Source: Bacteroidota bacterium
GTDB lineage: Bacteria > Bacteroidota > Bacteroidia > J057 > JADKCL01
NCBI GenBank assembly: GCA_016718825.1
Contig: JADKCL010000040.1
Coordinates: 1-64,000, forward strand
Reading direction: 5' to 3'
DNA length: 64,000 bases
Of the stretch, positions 39,540 through 50,489 are shown piece after piece. Position 1 is the first letter of the stretch. Each line of letters begins with the position of its first letter. The notes beneath the pieces are model-generated. The model ran no database searches, was not told where the DNA came from, and saw only the letters and a program-made list of their open reading frames with translations. The translations under genes and the position numbers were made by a program.

Positions 39540-41513
39540 ATGGAAAATGTCGTTGACGCCCGTTATGGTCTTCGTTCCCATGTGTTGGGATGCTGTTTGC
39601 TTTTGCTGCTTTCGCTTTTGCTTTGGAATCCGACAAGGGGCCAGAATTTCTATTCCTACGGCGGAACCATCCCCAACAACACGACCAACAATTTCTTCAC
39701 GAAGACGGTGTCCGGCGTGGGCAGTTTGACGGGAGCCAACAAGCTCGCCAGGGTCTGTTTGTCCATTACCCAGCCCGTAGCCGGCGACATTGATGTCTAT
39801 TTGACCAGCCCCGCAGGCACAACGGTGATGCTCTCGACCGACAATGGTGGCAGTTCGGGCAACGACTACCATACCGGCATTTGCTTCAGCGAATGTGGTC
39901 CGAGCGGGTCCATCAGCGGTGCCAATGACTTTCTGGGCGTTTATACCCCCGAGCAATCGATGGCAGCCTTCAACAATGGTCAGAATGCAAACGGCGTCTG
40001 GACCCTGCGCGTTGACGACGATGCAGCAACGGGTGCGAGTGGCACACTCAATTACTGGTCCTTGGATTTTGGCACCACGACGATGCCGACTTCGCCCACC
40101 GGGCAGACCTGTGGATCGGCCTATCCCCTTACCAATTTGCCCTATACACATACATGCCATACGCTCGCCGGTTCGGTCAATAACTACACCAACGGTGCCT
40201 GCAACAACCATATGGATGGCTCCGAATACGTGTTCGCCTACACCCCGACGACGACCGACGAATACTTGAGCATGGACATCGCGCAGGATTTTGGGGCTCC
40301 GTCGGGCTTCCCGACCATCAATCTGCTGGATACCTGCCCCAATTTTGCGCAGCCGGTCAATTGTATCGCCACTGAAATTCAATTCTCCAGCACAGAAAAC
40401 ATCTTGCATATCACTTCGCAGCCCCTCACACTTGGCAAACACTATTATATCGTGGTTTCTTCGACGTCGGGCGAAGGCGGCGACTATGATGTGCGCATTG
40501 CCATGGGCCGCAACGGCAACAGCAATTGCTTGAATGCCACCAATATCAATTCCGAGGGCGAATATGCCGGCAACAACTATGCGGCACCCGGCGGCAATAC
40601 GCAGGCACCCGGCACGGGCGAAATGACCTGCAACGGTTCGATCGACAATTTCATTTTTTACACCTTCACCACCGACAATTCCGGCAATACGGTCCATGCA
40701 AGCATCACCGACATTGCTTGCAACCTCTCTTGTGGCGGTTCTTGCGGCGTGCAAGTTGCCTTGTTTGCTGCCCCGGTCGGTGGAGCTTGCCTCGGCAGCG
40801 GCACTTGGGGCGCCCCGGTTTTCTGCGGTACCTCCACATTGACCAATGCCTACTATTCCTGGTCAGGTCTGTTGCCCAATACCCAGTATTATTTGATGGT
40901 CGACGGAACCGCGGGTTCGCAATGCGTGTGGAACCTGCGCCTGCAAGACGGCATCAGCACGGTATTCCTGCCGGTCGATTTTCGCGAAATTTCCGTGGTC
41001 AATGAAGGCAGCAACGACATCGTCACATGGAAAACCGCTCAAGAAGTCAATGTCGATTATTTTGAGGTCGAACATGCCATGGAAATGCCCGATTTTCAGT
41101 CTATTGGAAGGGTTCGGACGGCAGGCAGCCCACAATCGGAGGCTTCCTATTCGTTTTCTCACCCGAATGTGGCGCCGGGTTGGCATTACTACCGCATCAA
41201 AAATGTCGATTTCAACGGTGAGTTTTCCTATTCGGAGGTTGCCAAAGTTTGGATTGCGCAGAATGGTGATTTCTACGAATTGTTTCCGAATCCTGCGCAG
41301 TCCATGCTGAACCTCAGGTTTGTCGCCGAAGGAAATCGTACCGTGAGTCTGCAGGGATTGAGCGGAAATACGATTCGCCAATTCGAATTGACGGGCGATG
41401 GCAGCCTCGCAGCCATGCCGATCGACGTTGCCGACTTGCAGGCAGGCGTTTATTTTCTGAAAATCCAGTCTCCGAATGGTGAAACCAAGGTTTTGAAGTT
41501 CGTGAAGCTTTGA
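39540..41513 (+). CDS. Secreted protein with proprotein-convertase P-domain and T9SS tail
   Basis: 657 residues from ATG 39540. Signal segment at residues ~14-35 (CCLLLLLSLLLWNPTRGQ). Residues ~40-185 form a P-domain (ARVCLSITQPVAGDIDVYLTSPAGTTVMLS...GVWTLRVDDDAATGASGTLNYWSLDFG). Residues ~195-480 are two beta-sandwich, pre-peptidase-like segments with 'YIVVSSTSGEGGDYDVRIAMG' and many Cys. Residues ~490-575 are a Fn3-like pre-tail region (EISVVNEGSNDIVTWKTAQEVNVDYFEVEHA), and ~580-657 a type A T9SS tail (ELFPNPAQSMLNLRF...GVYFLKIQSPNGETKVLKF). No protease domain is present, so the P-domain is probably used for binding. Confidence 0.88.
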   Translation: MENVVDARYGLRSHVLGCCLLLLLSLLLWNPTRGQNFYSYGGTIPNNTTNNFFTKTVSGVGSLTGANKLARVCLSITQPVAGDIDVYLTSPAGTTVMLSTDNGGSSGNDYHTGICFSECGPSGSISGANDFLGVYTPEQSMAAFNNGQNANGVWTLRVDDDAATGASGTLNYWSLDFGTTTMPTSPTGQTCGSAYPLTNLPYTHTCHTLAGSVNNYTNGACNNHMDGSEYVFAYTPTTTDEYLSMDIAQDFGAPSGFPTINLLDTCPNFAQPVNCIATEIQFSSTENILHITSQPLTLGKHYYIVVSSTSGEGGDYDVRIAMGRNGNSNCLNATNINSEGEYAGNNYAAPGGNTQAPGTGEMTCNGSIDNFIFYTFTTDNSGNTVHASITDIACNLSCGGSCGVQVALFAAPVGGACLGSGTWGAPVFCGTSTLTNAYYSWSGLLPNTQYYLMVDGTAGSQCVWNLRLQDGISTVFLPVDFREISVVNEGSNDIVTWKTAQEVNVDYFEVEHAMEMPDFQSIGRVRTAGSPQSEASYSFSHPNVAPGWHYYRIKNVDFNGEFSYSEVAKVWIAQNGDFYELFPNPAQSMLNLRFVAEGNRTVSLQGLSGNTIRQFELTGDGSLAAMPIDVADLQAGVYFLKIQSPNGETKVLKFVKL

Positions 41514-41564
41514 TCCACAACGGATCGGGTAAAAGATTTTGGGTGTTTGATGATTCTGAAAGGC

Positions 41565-41593
41565 AAAGGCCCGCGAAATCTCGCGGGCCTTTT
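41565..41593. terminator. Bidirectional terminator between convergent genes
   Basis: A perfect 12-base stem AAAGGCCCGCGA / TCGCGGGCCTTT with a 4-base loop. It has A residues before and T residues after it, placed between two converging genes (stops at 41513 and 41621). Confidence 0.9.
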
Positions 41594-41620
41594 GCAATCA
41601 AGTTGGTGGGTTGGATTTTG

Positions 41621-44600
41621 TCAGCGTAGGATGCTGAACCTCAAAGATTGGGATTCCTCGGATCCAATGACTTTGAGGATGTAGTTTCCAGTGGACCAAT
41701 TCGAAACGTCATGGCTCCATGTTCCGTTTCCGCTGCTCCAGTGGCCGCTATGGATCATCTTTCCATTTGTATCGAAGATGTTGATCTCCAATTCGTACGA
41801 TGCAGCCGTGGATAGGCGGACTTCGGTGGTCGCCGGATTGGGCCAGAGTTGGAGTTCCATCTCAACCCTAGGATCGGCGGCCACCAATTCCTCGGTCGTA
41901 AAGCTCCAAGCCGCGGTATAGGCCGAATTTCCAGCCACATTCGTGGCACGGACGCGCCAGAAGTATGTGGTGCCATTCGTCAGCGGACCAATGTTCACGG
42001 TACTTGCCGTCACGCTGCCGCTGTTGAGACCTGTGAGGAAGTTCGCATCCGTTGCATATTCCCAATCATAGCCTGTCGCGCCTGCAACATCGCTCCAATC
42101 CAAGGTCACCGAGGCAATCGCCACGTTGGTCGCGCCATCCGATGGGCTGATGTGGACAGGGATTGCTGGAATCGCAACGATGGTTGTGAAGCTCCAAGCA
42201 GTCGTGTACACCGAATTGCCAGCACCATTCGTTGCACGGACGCGCCAGTAGTATGTGGTGCCATTCGACAGCGGACCAATGTTTACGGTACTTGCTGTCA
42301 CGTTGCCACTTACAATCCCTGTCAAGAAGGCGGGGTCGGTGGTGTATTGCCATTCATATCCTGTCGCACCCGCAACATCGCTCCAATCCAAGGTCACCGA
42401 GGCGATCGCCACGTTGGTCGCACCATCTGATGGGCTGATGTGGACCGGAACGGTTGGAATTGCGAGCGTTGTGAAGTTCCAAGCTGCCGAGTACGCCGAG
42501 TTGCCGGCACCGTTCGTGGCACGAACTCTCCAGTAATAGGTGGTATTGTTCGACAAGGGACCAATGTTTGCGGTGCTGCTGACCACAGAACCGCTGACCA
42601 CGCCCGTCAAAAAGGCTGGATCCGTCGAATATTGCCAATCGTATCCGGTTGCGACCGTAATGTCGTTCCAATCCAAGGTCACAGAAGCGGCCGCAAGCCC
42701 TGTGGCACCATTCGCCGGACTCACATGTACCGGCACGGCGGGCGCACCCAATGTTGTGAAGCTCCAAGCCGTGGAATAGGCTGAGTTGCCAGCGCCATTC
42801 GTTGCACGAACTCTCCAGTAATAGGTGGTATTGTTCGACAAGGGACCAATGTTTGCGGTGCTGCTGACCACAGAACCGCTGACCACGCCCGTCAAAAAGG
42901 CCGGATCCGTCGAATATTGCCAATCGTATCCTGTTGCGACCGTGATGTCGTTCCAATCCAAGGTCACGGAAGCGGCCGCAAGCCCTGTGGCACCATTCGC
43001 CGGACTCACATGTACCGGCACGGCAGGCGCACCCAATGTTGTGAAGCTCCAGGCTGTCGTATAGGCCGAATTGCCGGCACCGTTCGTGGCACGAACTCTC
43101 CAGTAATAGGTGGTATTGTTCGACAGGGCCGATTGTTACCGTGCTGCTGACCACAGAACCGCTGACCACGCCCGTCAAGAAGGCTGGATCCGTCGAATAT
43201 TGCCAATCATATCCTGTTGCGACCGTGATGTCGTTCCAATCCAAGGTCACAGAAGCGGCCGCAAGCCCTGTGGCGCCATTCGCCGGACTCACATGTACAG
43301 GCACAGCAGGCGCGCCCAATGTTGTGAAGCTCCAAGCCGTGGTATAGGCTGAGTTGCCGGCACCATTCGTTGCGCGAACTCTCCAGTAATAAGTAGTTCC
43401 ATTCGCCAACGGCCCGATTGTTACCGTGCTGCTGACCACAGAACCGTTGACCACACCCGTCAAAAAGGCCGGATCCGTCGAATATTGCCAATCATATCCC
43501 GTCGCGACCGTGATGTCGTTCCAATCCAAGGTCACAGATGCGGCCGCAAGCCCTGTGGCACCATTCGCCGGACTCACATGTACCGGCACAGCGGGCGCAC
43601 CCAATGTTGTGAAGCTCCAAGCCGTCGTATAAGCCGAATTTCCGGCACCATTTGTGGCGCGGACTCTCCAATAATAAGTAGTGCCAGTTGACAGTGGACC
43701 GATGTTGGCTGTGCTCACGCCGACCGTTGCGGTTGTGACCCCCGTCAAAAAGGCTGGATCCGTCGAATATTGGTAATCATAGCCCGTGGCGCCGACCATG
43801 TCGTTCCAATCCAGTGTCACAGAGGCGGCTGCGAGTCCCGTGGCCCCATTCGCGGGACTTACATGCACAGGAACGGCAGGAATGGCCAAGGTCGTGAAGC
43901 TCCAAGTGGCCGAATATACCGAGTTGCCGGAGCTGTTCACCGAGCGGATATGCCAATAGTAAGTCGTGCCTGCTGTCAAAGGACCAATGTTCTGGTTGCT
44001 GCTGCCGGAGGTGCCGCTCACCAATCCGACCGTAAAGCCTGCATTCGTGGCATATTCCCATTGATAACTTGCGGCATCTGTCGCATCGTTCCAGTCCAAG
44101 GTCACCGAATTGGGAAGGATGCCCGTGCTCAGATTCGCAGGGCTCACATGCACCGGCTGGGCAGGAATGGCCAAGGTCGTGAAGGAGAAATTGCCGGACC
44201 AAGCGGAGAAATAGATACCGTCCGTCGAGCGGATATGCCAATAATAAGTGGTCCCCGGCAAAAGTCCGCCAATGTTCGTCGTGGACGTTACGCTTGTTCC
44301 GCTGGTGACGCCGACCGTGAAGCTCGGGTCAGTGCTCCATTGGAATTCGTAGCCGGTTGCCCAGGTTTCGTCGGTCCAATCCAGCGTAATCGATGCAATG
44401 AGCTGATTCAGCGCGGCATTCGCAGGAGAAGTCAAAGTCGGTACATTCGGAATCGGATGCGTGGTGAAGCTCCAAGTCACCGACCAACTGCTCCATGTGG
44501 TGCCATCCCAAACGCGAACCTGCCAATAATAAATAGTATTGGGGAGCAAACCTGTGGCGTTGCCATTGGAAGCGCCGGAAGTGCCGGTGGTGACACCTGT

Positions 44601-46598
44601 CAAAAAGTTGGGGTCAGTGCTCCATTGGAATTCGTAGGTAACGGCTCCCGTGACATCGCTCCAATCGAGCAGGAGGGAAGGGTAAAGTTGATTGACGACG
44701 CCATTGGTCGGGCCGACAGGAACCGGCGTGCCAAGTGGTGCCACCGTCGTAAAGCTCCAAGGATTGGACCAAGCCGATACAATGCTGCCGTTCAAGCTGC
44801 GGACTTGCCAGTAATAGGTTGTCGAATTCAACAATCCGGCGGTTGCAACGCTCGAACCTACCACCGTGCCCGTCACCGGACTTGTCATGCTGGGGGACGT
44901 GCTGTAACGGTATTCGTAGTAGGTGGCATCCGTGGCATTGTTCCAATCCAATGTGACGATTAGCGGTTGGCTGCTCGCGCCATCGGCAGGGGAAACATGC
45001 ACCGGCACCGCGGGGTTGGGGATGGGGGTGCTGCCCGTGCTAAAAGCCCTTGTGGTCCAAGCCGTGGTATCCACGTTATTGATTGCTCTGACGCGCCAGA
45101 AATACCAGCGGTTGGTGAGCAATCCGCCTGTGCCATGTTGCGTGTCGCTGTTGCTGCTCACCGTATTGATATAGCCTTTGTTGGCGGTGATGAGCGATGG
45201 CGAATTGAATTGATTGGTCGTATCGATCTGGACTTGGTAAAAGCCGATTCCATGGTGGGAGGCCCAGTCTACGTTGATGCCGGCGGTGTTGATGTTCAGT
45301 GCATTGTCTGCTGGCGAACTCAGCGCGACGTAGTCTCGTGTGCTGAAATTCCAAGGTGTGGCCCACGCGGAGGTATCCACCGCATTCCTTGCACGCACAC
45401 GCCAGTAGTAGGTCTTGCCGAAGTAGATATTGGTCAGATACTCATCGGTATCGGTGTTGGAACTACTGCTGTTGATATAGCCATCGGTGCTTTGACGCAA
45501 AGCCGGACTGTTGAAGGTGTTGACCGTGTCGGCTTGCATATCGTAGAAGCTCACGCCTAAATGGGTGCTCCAATCCAGGTTGATGCCAGCCCACCAGTTT
45601 GTGCCTGTGACGGGACTCGACATCACGACGTCGTTGCGCGTGGTAAAAGTCCATGGCGTGCTCCAAGCGCAGGTATCCACGGCATTCCTTGCCCGTACCC
45701 GCCAGTAATAGGTCTTCCCGAAGTAGAGATTCGTCAGAAATTCATCGGTATCGGTGTTGGAACTACTCGAATTGATATAGCCATCGGTGGACTGCCGCAA
45801 GGCCGGCGAATTGAAATTGGGTGTCGTGTCGGCTTGCATATCGTAGAACCCAACGCCTACGTGGGTAGTCCAATCCAGCGTGACGCCGGTCCAGACGGAA
45901 CTGCCGTTGGTTGGCGAACTCATCGTGACATAATCGCGGGTCGTGAAGGTCCGCGGACCGGTCCAAGAAGAGGTATCCACGGCGTTTCTGACGCGAACGC
46001 GCCAGTAATAGGTTTTTCCGAAAAAGAGATTCGGCAAATACTCATCGGTGTCTGTGTTGGCGCTGCTGCTGTTGATATAGCCATCGGTCGATTGTTTGAG
46101 TGCCGGCGAATTGAAGCTCAAGCTTGTATCTGCTTGCAGGTCGTAAAAGCTGACGCCCGTGTGGTTGTTCCAATCCAGTGTGATCCCTACCCAGTAGTTT
46201 GTGCCATCGTTCGTGGCCAGCGTCACGCCGTCCAAGGTCGTGAAGGTTCGTGTGGCACTCCAAGCCGAGGTGTCTCCGGCAATGTAGGCCCGCACCCGCC
46301 AATGATAGGTCTGCCCGAAGCGCAAATTTCCGAAGTTGTGCTGCGTGTCGGAATTGGCTGAGGAGGAGTTGATATAGCCCTTCGTCACGAGCTGCATCGC
46401 CGACGAATTGAAGGTCCCGACTTGGTCCACCTGCAATTGGTAGGCCTGCGAAGCAGACACGGCATTCCAGTCAATGGTCACGCCCACGAAAATGTTGGTC
46501 GCACCGTCTGTCGGACTCGATTGTGCCGGCGTATTCCAGGCAAGCACCCTCGTTGCTGCCAAAAAACAAACTAAAAGGGTCAACAAGCTTCTTTTCAT
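41621..46598 (-). CDS. Giant tandem fibronectin-III-like protein with T9SS tail; one frameshift
   Basis: About 1,658 residues when a 2-base deletion near 43130 is repaired. Signal peptide (MKRSLLTLLVCFLAATRVLA). Five N-terminal repeats of ~88 residues share 'DGYINSSSxNTDTDEYLxNLYFGKTYYWRVRARNAVDTSAW'. Eleven further Fn3-like repeats of ~95 residues share 'TLDWND...TGYDWQYSTDPAFLTGV' and 'GPLSNxTTYYWRVRATNGAGNSAYTTAWSFTT'. Five of them (42480-43780) are nearly identical in DNA with a 285-base period. The end is a type A T9SS tail (QLWPNPATTEVRLST...STGNYILKVIGSEESQSLRFSILR). Likely a long surface fibre or adhesin. The frameshift lies in the near-identical repeats, where assembly is least reliable. 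Confidence 0.9.
42480..43780 (-). repeat. Near-identical 285-bp tandem coding repeats
   Basis: The phrase ATGTTGTGAAGCTCCA recurs at 42751, 43036, 43319 and 43604. Spacing is 285, 283 and 285 bases; the 283 marks a 2-base loss that breaks the frame. Units differ at only a few percent of positions, far less than the flanking Fn3 repeats. Confidence 0.85.
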
Positions 46599-46904
<306 letters not shown>

Positions 46905-48380
46905 ATGAATCATCTCCTTTCCCAACGTTTTCATTCTCTCGACAGCGACCGAAAAACGCAGCTGCGACGTGTATTGCAGGATTCACCGATGGCTTTGCGC
47001 TTGTTGGATTTCCTGCAACAGACAAAAAAGGAAAAGCCTTCCACGTTGGAAATCGTGCAGTTTGTCTATGGGCCTGCCACCGCAGAACTCCCACTGAACG
47101 TGCAACAGAATCGGTTTTTTAAGCTGCGCAAAAAGGTGCTTGAATTGATGGATCATGCTGATGAACAGGGCGAATCCGTGGAGGGTGTGTTGCCGTTGGA
47201 GCGTCGGTTGTTTCATTCCCGGGAATTGGTCAACGACAATTTTTTTGAGCAAGCGCAAAAGGAATTGTCCGCTTTGGTAGCAGATTTATGGTCGGCAAAT
47301 GTCTTTGAATGGCTCCCGGAAGCCTTGCACCTCCAAGTGATTTGCAAGCGCGCCTTGAATGTCAAAGAAGCCTTGTCCACCTTGCTGACCGACCTGGAAA
47401 ACGCCGCGCAACTGCAATTCGAATTCCGGCGAATGCAAGCCATGGGCGGTCGCCTTTTTGAAGCAACGATGGCCCAAAACTCCGAATTGGCCCAGAAGGA
47501 ATTCGCTAAAATGAGTTCAGTTTCCCAGCGTTTTTCCCAATATCCGCGTTTTGCCTTGGTTTACCATCTTGCAGCGGTGAACAACATGCCCTTTTGGGCG
47601 GGCTACAGCAGTCGTGCGCACATGCGCCACATCAACGCGATGAAACGCATCGTTGAAACACAGCCCGAGATGCCCGGAAATACCTTCGAAAGAAACACCG
47701 GTCCCATTTTGCGCTATTACATCGCCATGGCCTTGAGCACCGCGAGCATGTACAAAGGGGAAATTCAGGAGGCGCATGCCCAAGCGGTCATTGCATGGGA
47801 CATTCTCTCCAAAACGCCCAATATGCGCCTCAAAAAAACAGAAACCCATTACCACAACAAGGCTTCGATCGAGGTAACCGTTGGAAAATACCGCGATGCG
47901 ATCCAAACCATGGAGGAACTGATCGAATTCCTCAAAGTCCAAAACCAAGACGCTCGTCGCTTGCAAGCCTATTCGAAATTGGCGACCACGTATACCTACG
48001 CCTACCCCAATATCCTATGCCCCGATCCGCAATTTTTGCTGAACCGGCTTGAGGATTACATTGCCTTGATGCGCCAACAGCATACGCCGCAAATTTCCGA
48101 AGCGCTGTGTACCAAGGCCATTTTCTATTGGATGAATGGTCGCCACGACGAAGCAAAATCCATTGCCTTGATGCCCGAGACGGCTCCAATTTTTGATGTT
48201 CCCGGATTCGGAATGTTCAAGGATCTGCTCACGCTTGGCCAAAATCCATCTGACGCAGAAAGGCAGCGCGTAATCCGCATTTTTGAGCACGAAATCAGGA
48301 CAAGTGACCGAGGCGATGTCATCGAATCCTGCAAGCGAGGCTTGCGCCTGTTGGGATCAGAATCCCATGTCAAGCCTTGA
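46905..48380 (+). CDS. Helical-repeat protein of unknown function
   Basis: 491 residues, cytoplasmic (no signal peptide). Almost entirely alpha-helical, with TPR-like helix pairs (for example 'YKGEIQEAHAQAVIAWDILSKTP', 'VGKYRDAIQTMEELIEFLKVQNQD', 'RHDEAKSIALM'). The N-terminal ~90 residues (QRFHSLDSDRKTQLRRVLQDSP...RFFKLRKKVLELMD) look like a DNA- or protein-binding helical domain. I do not recognise a named family; similar long helical proteins are common in Bacteroidota. A heptamer array ends six bases before the start codon, which could make expression depend on repeat number. Confidence 0.8.
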   Translation: MNHLLSQRFHSLDSDRKTQLRRVLQDSPMALRLLDFLQQTKKEKPSTLEIVQFVYGPATAELPLNVQQNRFFKLRKKVLELMDHADEQGESVEGVLPLERRLFHSRELVNDNFFEQAQKELSALVADLWSANVFEWLPEALHLQVICKRALNVKEALSTLLTDLENAAQLQFEFRRMQAMGGRLFEATMAQNSELAQKEFAKMSSVSQRFSQYPRFALVYHLAAVNNMPFWAGYSSRAHMRHINAMKRIVETQPEMPGNTFERNTGPILRYYIAMALSTASMYKGEIQEAHAQAVIAWDILSKTPNMRLKKTETHYHNKASIEVTVGKYRDAIQTMEELIEFLKVQNQDARRLQAYSKLATTYTYAYPNILCPDPQFLLNRLEDYIALMRQQHTPQISEALCTKAIFYWMNGRHDEAKSIALMPETAPIFDVPGFGMFKDLLTLGQNPSDAERQRVIRIFEHEIRTSDRGDVIESCKRGLRLLGSESHVKP

Positions 48381-48387
48381 AATTGCG

Positions 48388-49290
48388 CTACCACCAAACG
48401 CTGAAATCCACTGGAAAATGGTCACTCAGGTCCTTGTGCTTGCGCGACCAAGGTTCCTGAAAATGCGGCATTTGGCGTTCAATGCGGTTGGCCGCCAAGC
48501 CGTTTCCACGGTAGAAGACGAAGTCGATCACCCTCAAACTGCGCACGCCATGGCTGTGCAAGTCATTGGGGTATCCGCCGTCGACTGTCGGAAGTTTTAC
48601 CGCAAGCGGACCGTCCTCGGCATCCAACGTCGACAACATTTCGCGGTATTGCGCTGTGTCGGTATGGCCGGTGTTCATGTCGCCGGCGATGATTTGCGGT
48701 ACTCCAGCCTGTTTGTGGCGGTCGAGGAGGCTGCGCATTTCTACGCATTGGCTTTTGCGAATGGCATCGGGACCGCCTGCTTGCAGGTGCGTGCCGAGGA
48801 TTTGAAAGGCATGGCCGTTGCATTCGCCTGCAAGCAGGAGCGCGCCTTTGCGCGCAAAGCAATCGTCAAAGCCTTCGCATTCCACAAAATCGATTTCTTC
48901 CAGCAGCTTCAAGGGCAGTTTGCTCAAAATCCAAATTCCCGAATTGGTTTTGATGGAGAATTTGCGGTTGGCCGGTCCGAATTGATACGGGAAGCTGTCT
49001 GCCAAGGCTTTGCCGATGATACGTCTGGCATCGCCCAAAAACGATTCCTGAAAGACGAGCATGTCGTAGTCGCTCGCTAGCATTTGCTTGGCGATCTCAT
49101 GGGCGCGTTGGCGCTTGCCCGTGATTTTTGCAAACTTGGGGAGCATGTAGATGTTCCAAGACAGGATGCGCAGCGGCCGGATTTCGGCATTTTGGATCTG
49201 AACCGGAGCCATGCCCGGGGACTGCGCTGACAGTGAGATGCCACCGCTAAAGCCCATGAAGAACAAAACCAAAATTCGGAGCAAATTCAT
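48388..49290 (-). CDS. Exported endonuclease/exonuclease/phosphatase-family enzyme, sphingomyelinase-C-like
   Basis: 300 residues with a signal peptide (residues 1-22). EEP-fold motifs in order: 'ILSWNIYMLP' (N46), 'VFQESF' (metal-binding Glu82), 'NSGIWILSKLPL', 'GTHLQAG' (His168), 'AGDMNTGH' (Asp203, Asn205), 'IDFVFY' (Asp256) and 'SDHFPVDF' (Asp290, His291). The 'WNIYMLP' and 'GTHLQA' variants resemble neutral sphingomyelinase C rather than DNase I. It would hydrolyse a phosphodiester, perhaps of a sphingo- or glycerophospholipid; Bacteroidota often make sphingolipids. Substrate not certain. Convergent with the helical-repeat gene, 7 bases apart. Confidence 0.87.
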   Translation of the reverse strand: MNLLRILVLFFMGFSGGISLSAQSPGMAPVQIQNAEIRPLRILSWNIYMLPKFAKITGKRQRAHEIAKQMLASDYDMLVFQESFLGDARRIIGKALADSFPYQFGPANRKFSIKTNSGIWILSKLPLKLLEEIDFVECEGFDDCFARKGALLLAGECNGHAFQILGTHLQAGGPDAIRKSQCVEMRSLLDRHKQAGVPQIIAGDMNTGHTDTAQYREMLSTLDAEDGPLAVKLPTVDGGYPNDLHSHGVRSLRVIDFVFYRGNGLAANRIERQMPHFQEPWSRKHKDLSDHFPVDFSVWW

Positions 49291-49432
49291 GCTCCAAACT
49301 ACGCAAATTTGACTTGCATAGGTAACAGCTTTCGTGGTGCATCTATCAAGAGCGACTTCTTCAGCTGAAGTTGGAGCAAAGAATTTGCTTTATTCCGCAG
49401 AATTAACTTGGATGAATACGTCTGTTACGCAA

Positions 49433-50266
49433 TCACTTGATTTTCTGAGCAAAGAGGATTCCCCAATGGCCATCGTCATCTTCCTTCACAATCATAAAGT
49501 GGTTGTCTTCCAAGATTTTCATGATTCTTTCTTTTCGCCCTTTTCTGAAAGTTTCAATCTCGATGATGATATATTGAATAATGCCAAAATGTTCGGGTTG
49601 AATTCCCTGCAAAACATTTTCCTCGAAGCCTTCAACATCAATTTTGAGCAAATCGATCTGCGTGATTTGATGGGCTGAAATGACATCGCTGAGCGTGGTG
49701 ATTTCAACATTGGTTTTCACCGCATTGTCCATCTGCTTTTCCAGGAAGTAGCGCGCGATGCCCTTGAATATGCCCGCTTTTTGCTTGTAAATGTAGTCGT
49801 GTGCTCTTTTTTTATCTACGTCAAATGCATGGAGCGAGGACATTGCAGATGCCGATTGGAGATAGTTCATCGCAATGGTTTCCGGGTGTGCACCCAATCC
49901 TTTGTTGATCAAATGCAATTGATTGCCATTGTCGACAAGCGAACAATTGTGCTTCAGGATTTCAAAAATCTGAGGAACGGGCTCAAACGAAAAAATGTTG
50001 AGGTTCTTCGCACGTTGATTGAAATACATTGTGCTCAGTCCAATATTGGCCCCGACATCAAAAATTACGGTGCCTTCCTTAAATTCTAGAACATCGTAGC
50101 ATTTTTTTAGAAAAATCTCATTGAAGACATAGGCATAAGAGAAGAAGCCATCCACTTTGAGGCCACGCTTGATCTTGAAAAAAAATGCCTTGCCAATGAC
50201 GCTGTTCCCAAGAAGAATCAAAAGCACAATTAAAACGACGAATGCAATGCAATAATAGATGAACAT
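49433..50266 (-). CDS. FkbM-family methyltransferase with N-terminal membrane anchor
   Basis: 277 residues. Class I SAM-binding motif 'VIFDVGANIGLST' (67-79), 'FSFEPVPQI' (motif II) and 'IDLLKIDVEGFEENVLQGI' are the FkbM signature. The first ~25 residues (FIYYCIAFVVLIVLLILLG) are a membrane helix, less usual in the family. FkbM enzymes O-methylate sugars, lipids or natural products. No glycosyltransferase cluster is adjacent, so the acceptor is unknown. Upstream on the same strand lies a CotH-type secreted protein, 223 bases away. Confidence 0.9.
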   Translation of the reverse strand: MFIYYCIAFVVLIVLLILLGNSVIGKAFFFKIKRGLKVDGFFSYAYVFNEIFLKKCYDVLEFKEGTVIFDVGANIGLSTMYFNQRAKNLNIFSFEPVPQIFEILKHNCSLVDNGNQLHLINKGLGAHPETIAMNYLQSASAMSSLHAFDVDKKRAHDYIYKQKAGIFKGIARYFLEKQMDNAVKTNVEITTLSDVISAHQITQIDLLKIDVEGFEENVLQGIQPEHFGIIQYIIIEIETFRKGRKERIMKILEDNHFMIVKEDDDGHWGILFAQKIK

Positions 50267-50489
50267 GCTGTTTTATTTCATTCCTTTTAGGCACCAGCAT
50301 TCCAGCGCTGTGAAGGCAAGATAAGCAAGAAGTGCATTTCCACAAAAATTGCGGCGCCGCTTTGGGGGCGTATTTTGAGATCCAACTTCGTCAGCTCCAA
50401 GGACCTGAATGCCGAATTATTGTCCATAGCGAATGCATCCAACCGAGATTAACCACAACGCCAACACGCGCGATTTTGTGGATGCCCGA

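Noticed and set aside
39519..40754. 411-codon minus-strand frame opposite the P-domain gene
   Set aside because: Antisense shadow; the P-domain and T9SS tail lie on the plus strand.
42480..43780. CRISPR-like regular repeats
   Set aside because: The 285-base period is a coding Fn3 unit with no spacer structure; no cas genes nearby.
43770..46361. Plus-strand frames (397 and 266 codons) across the Fn3 repeats
   Set aside because: Periodic shadows of the tandem repeats on the minus strand.
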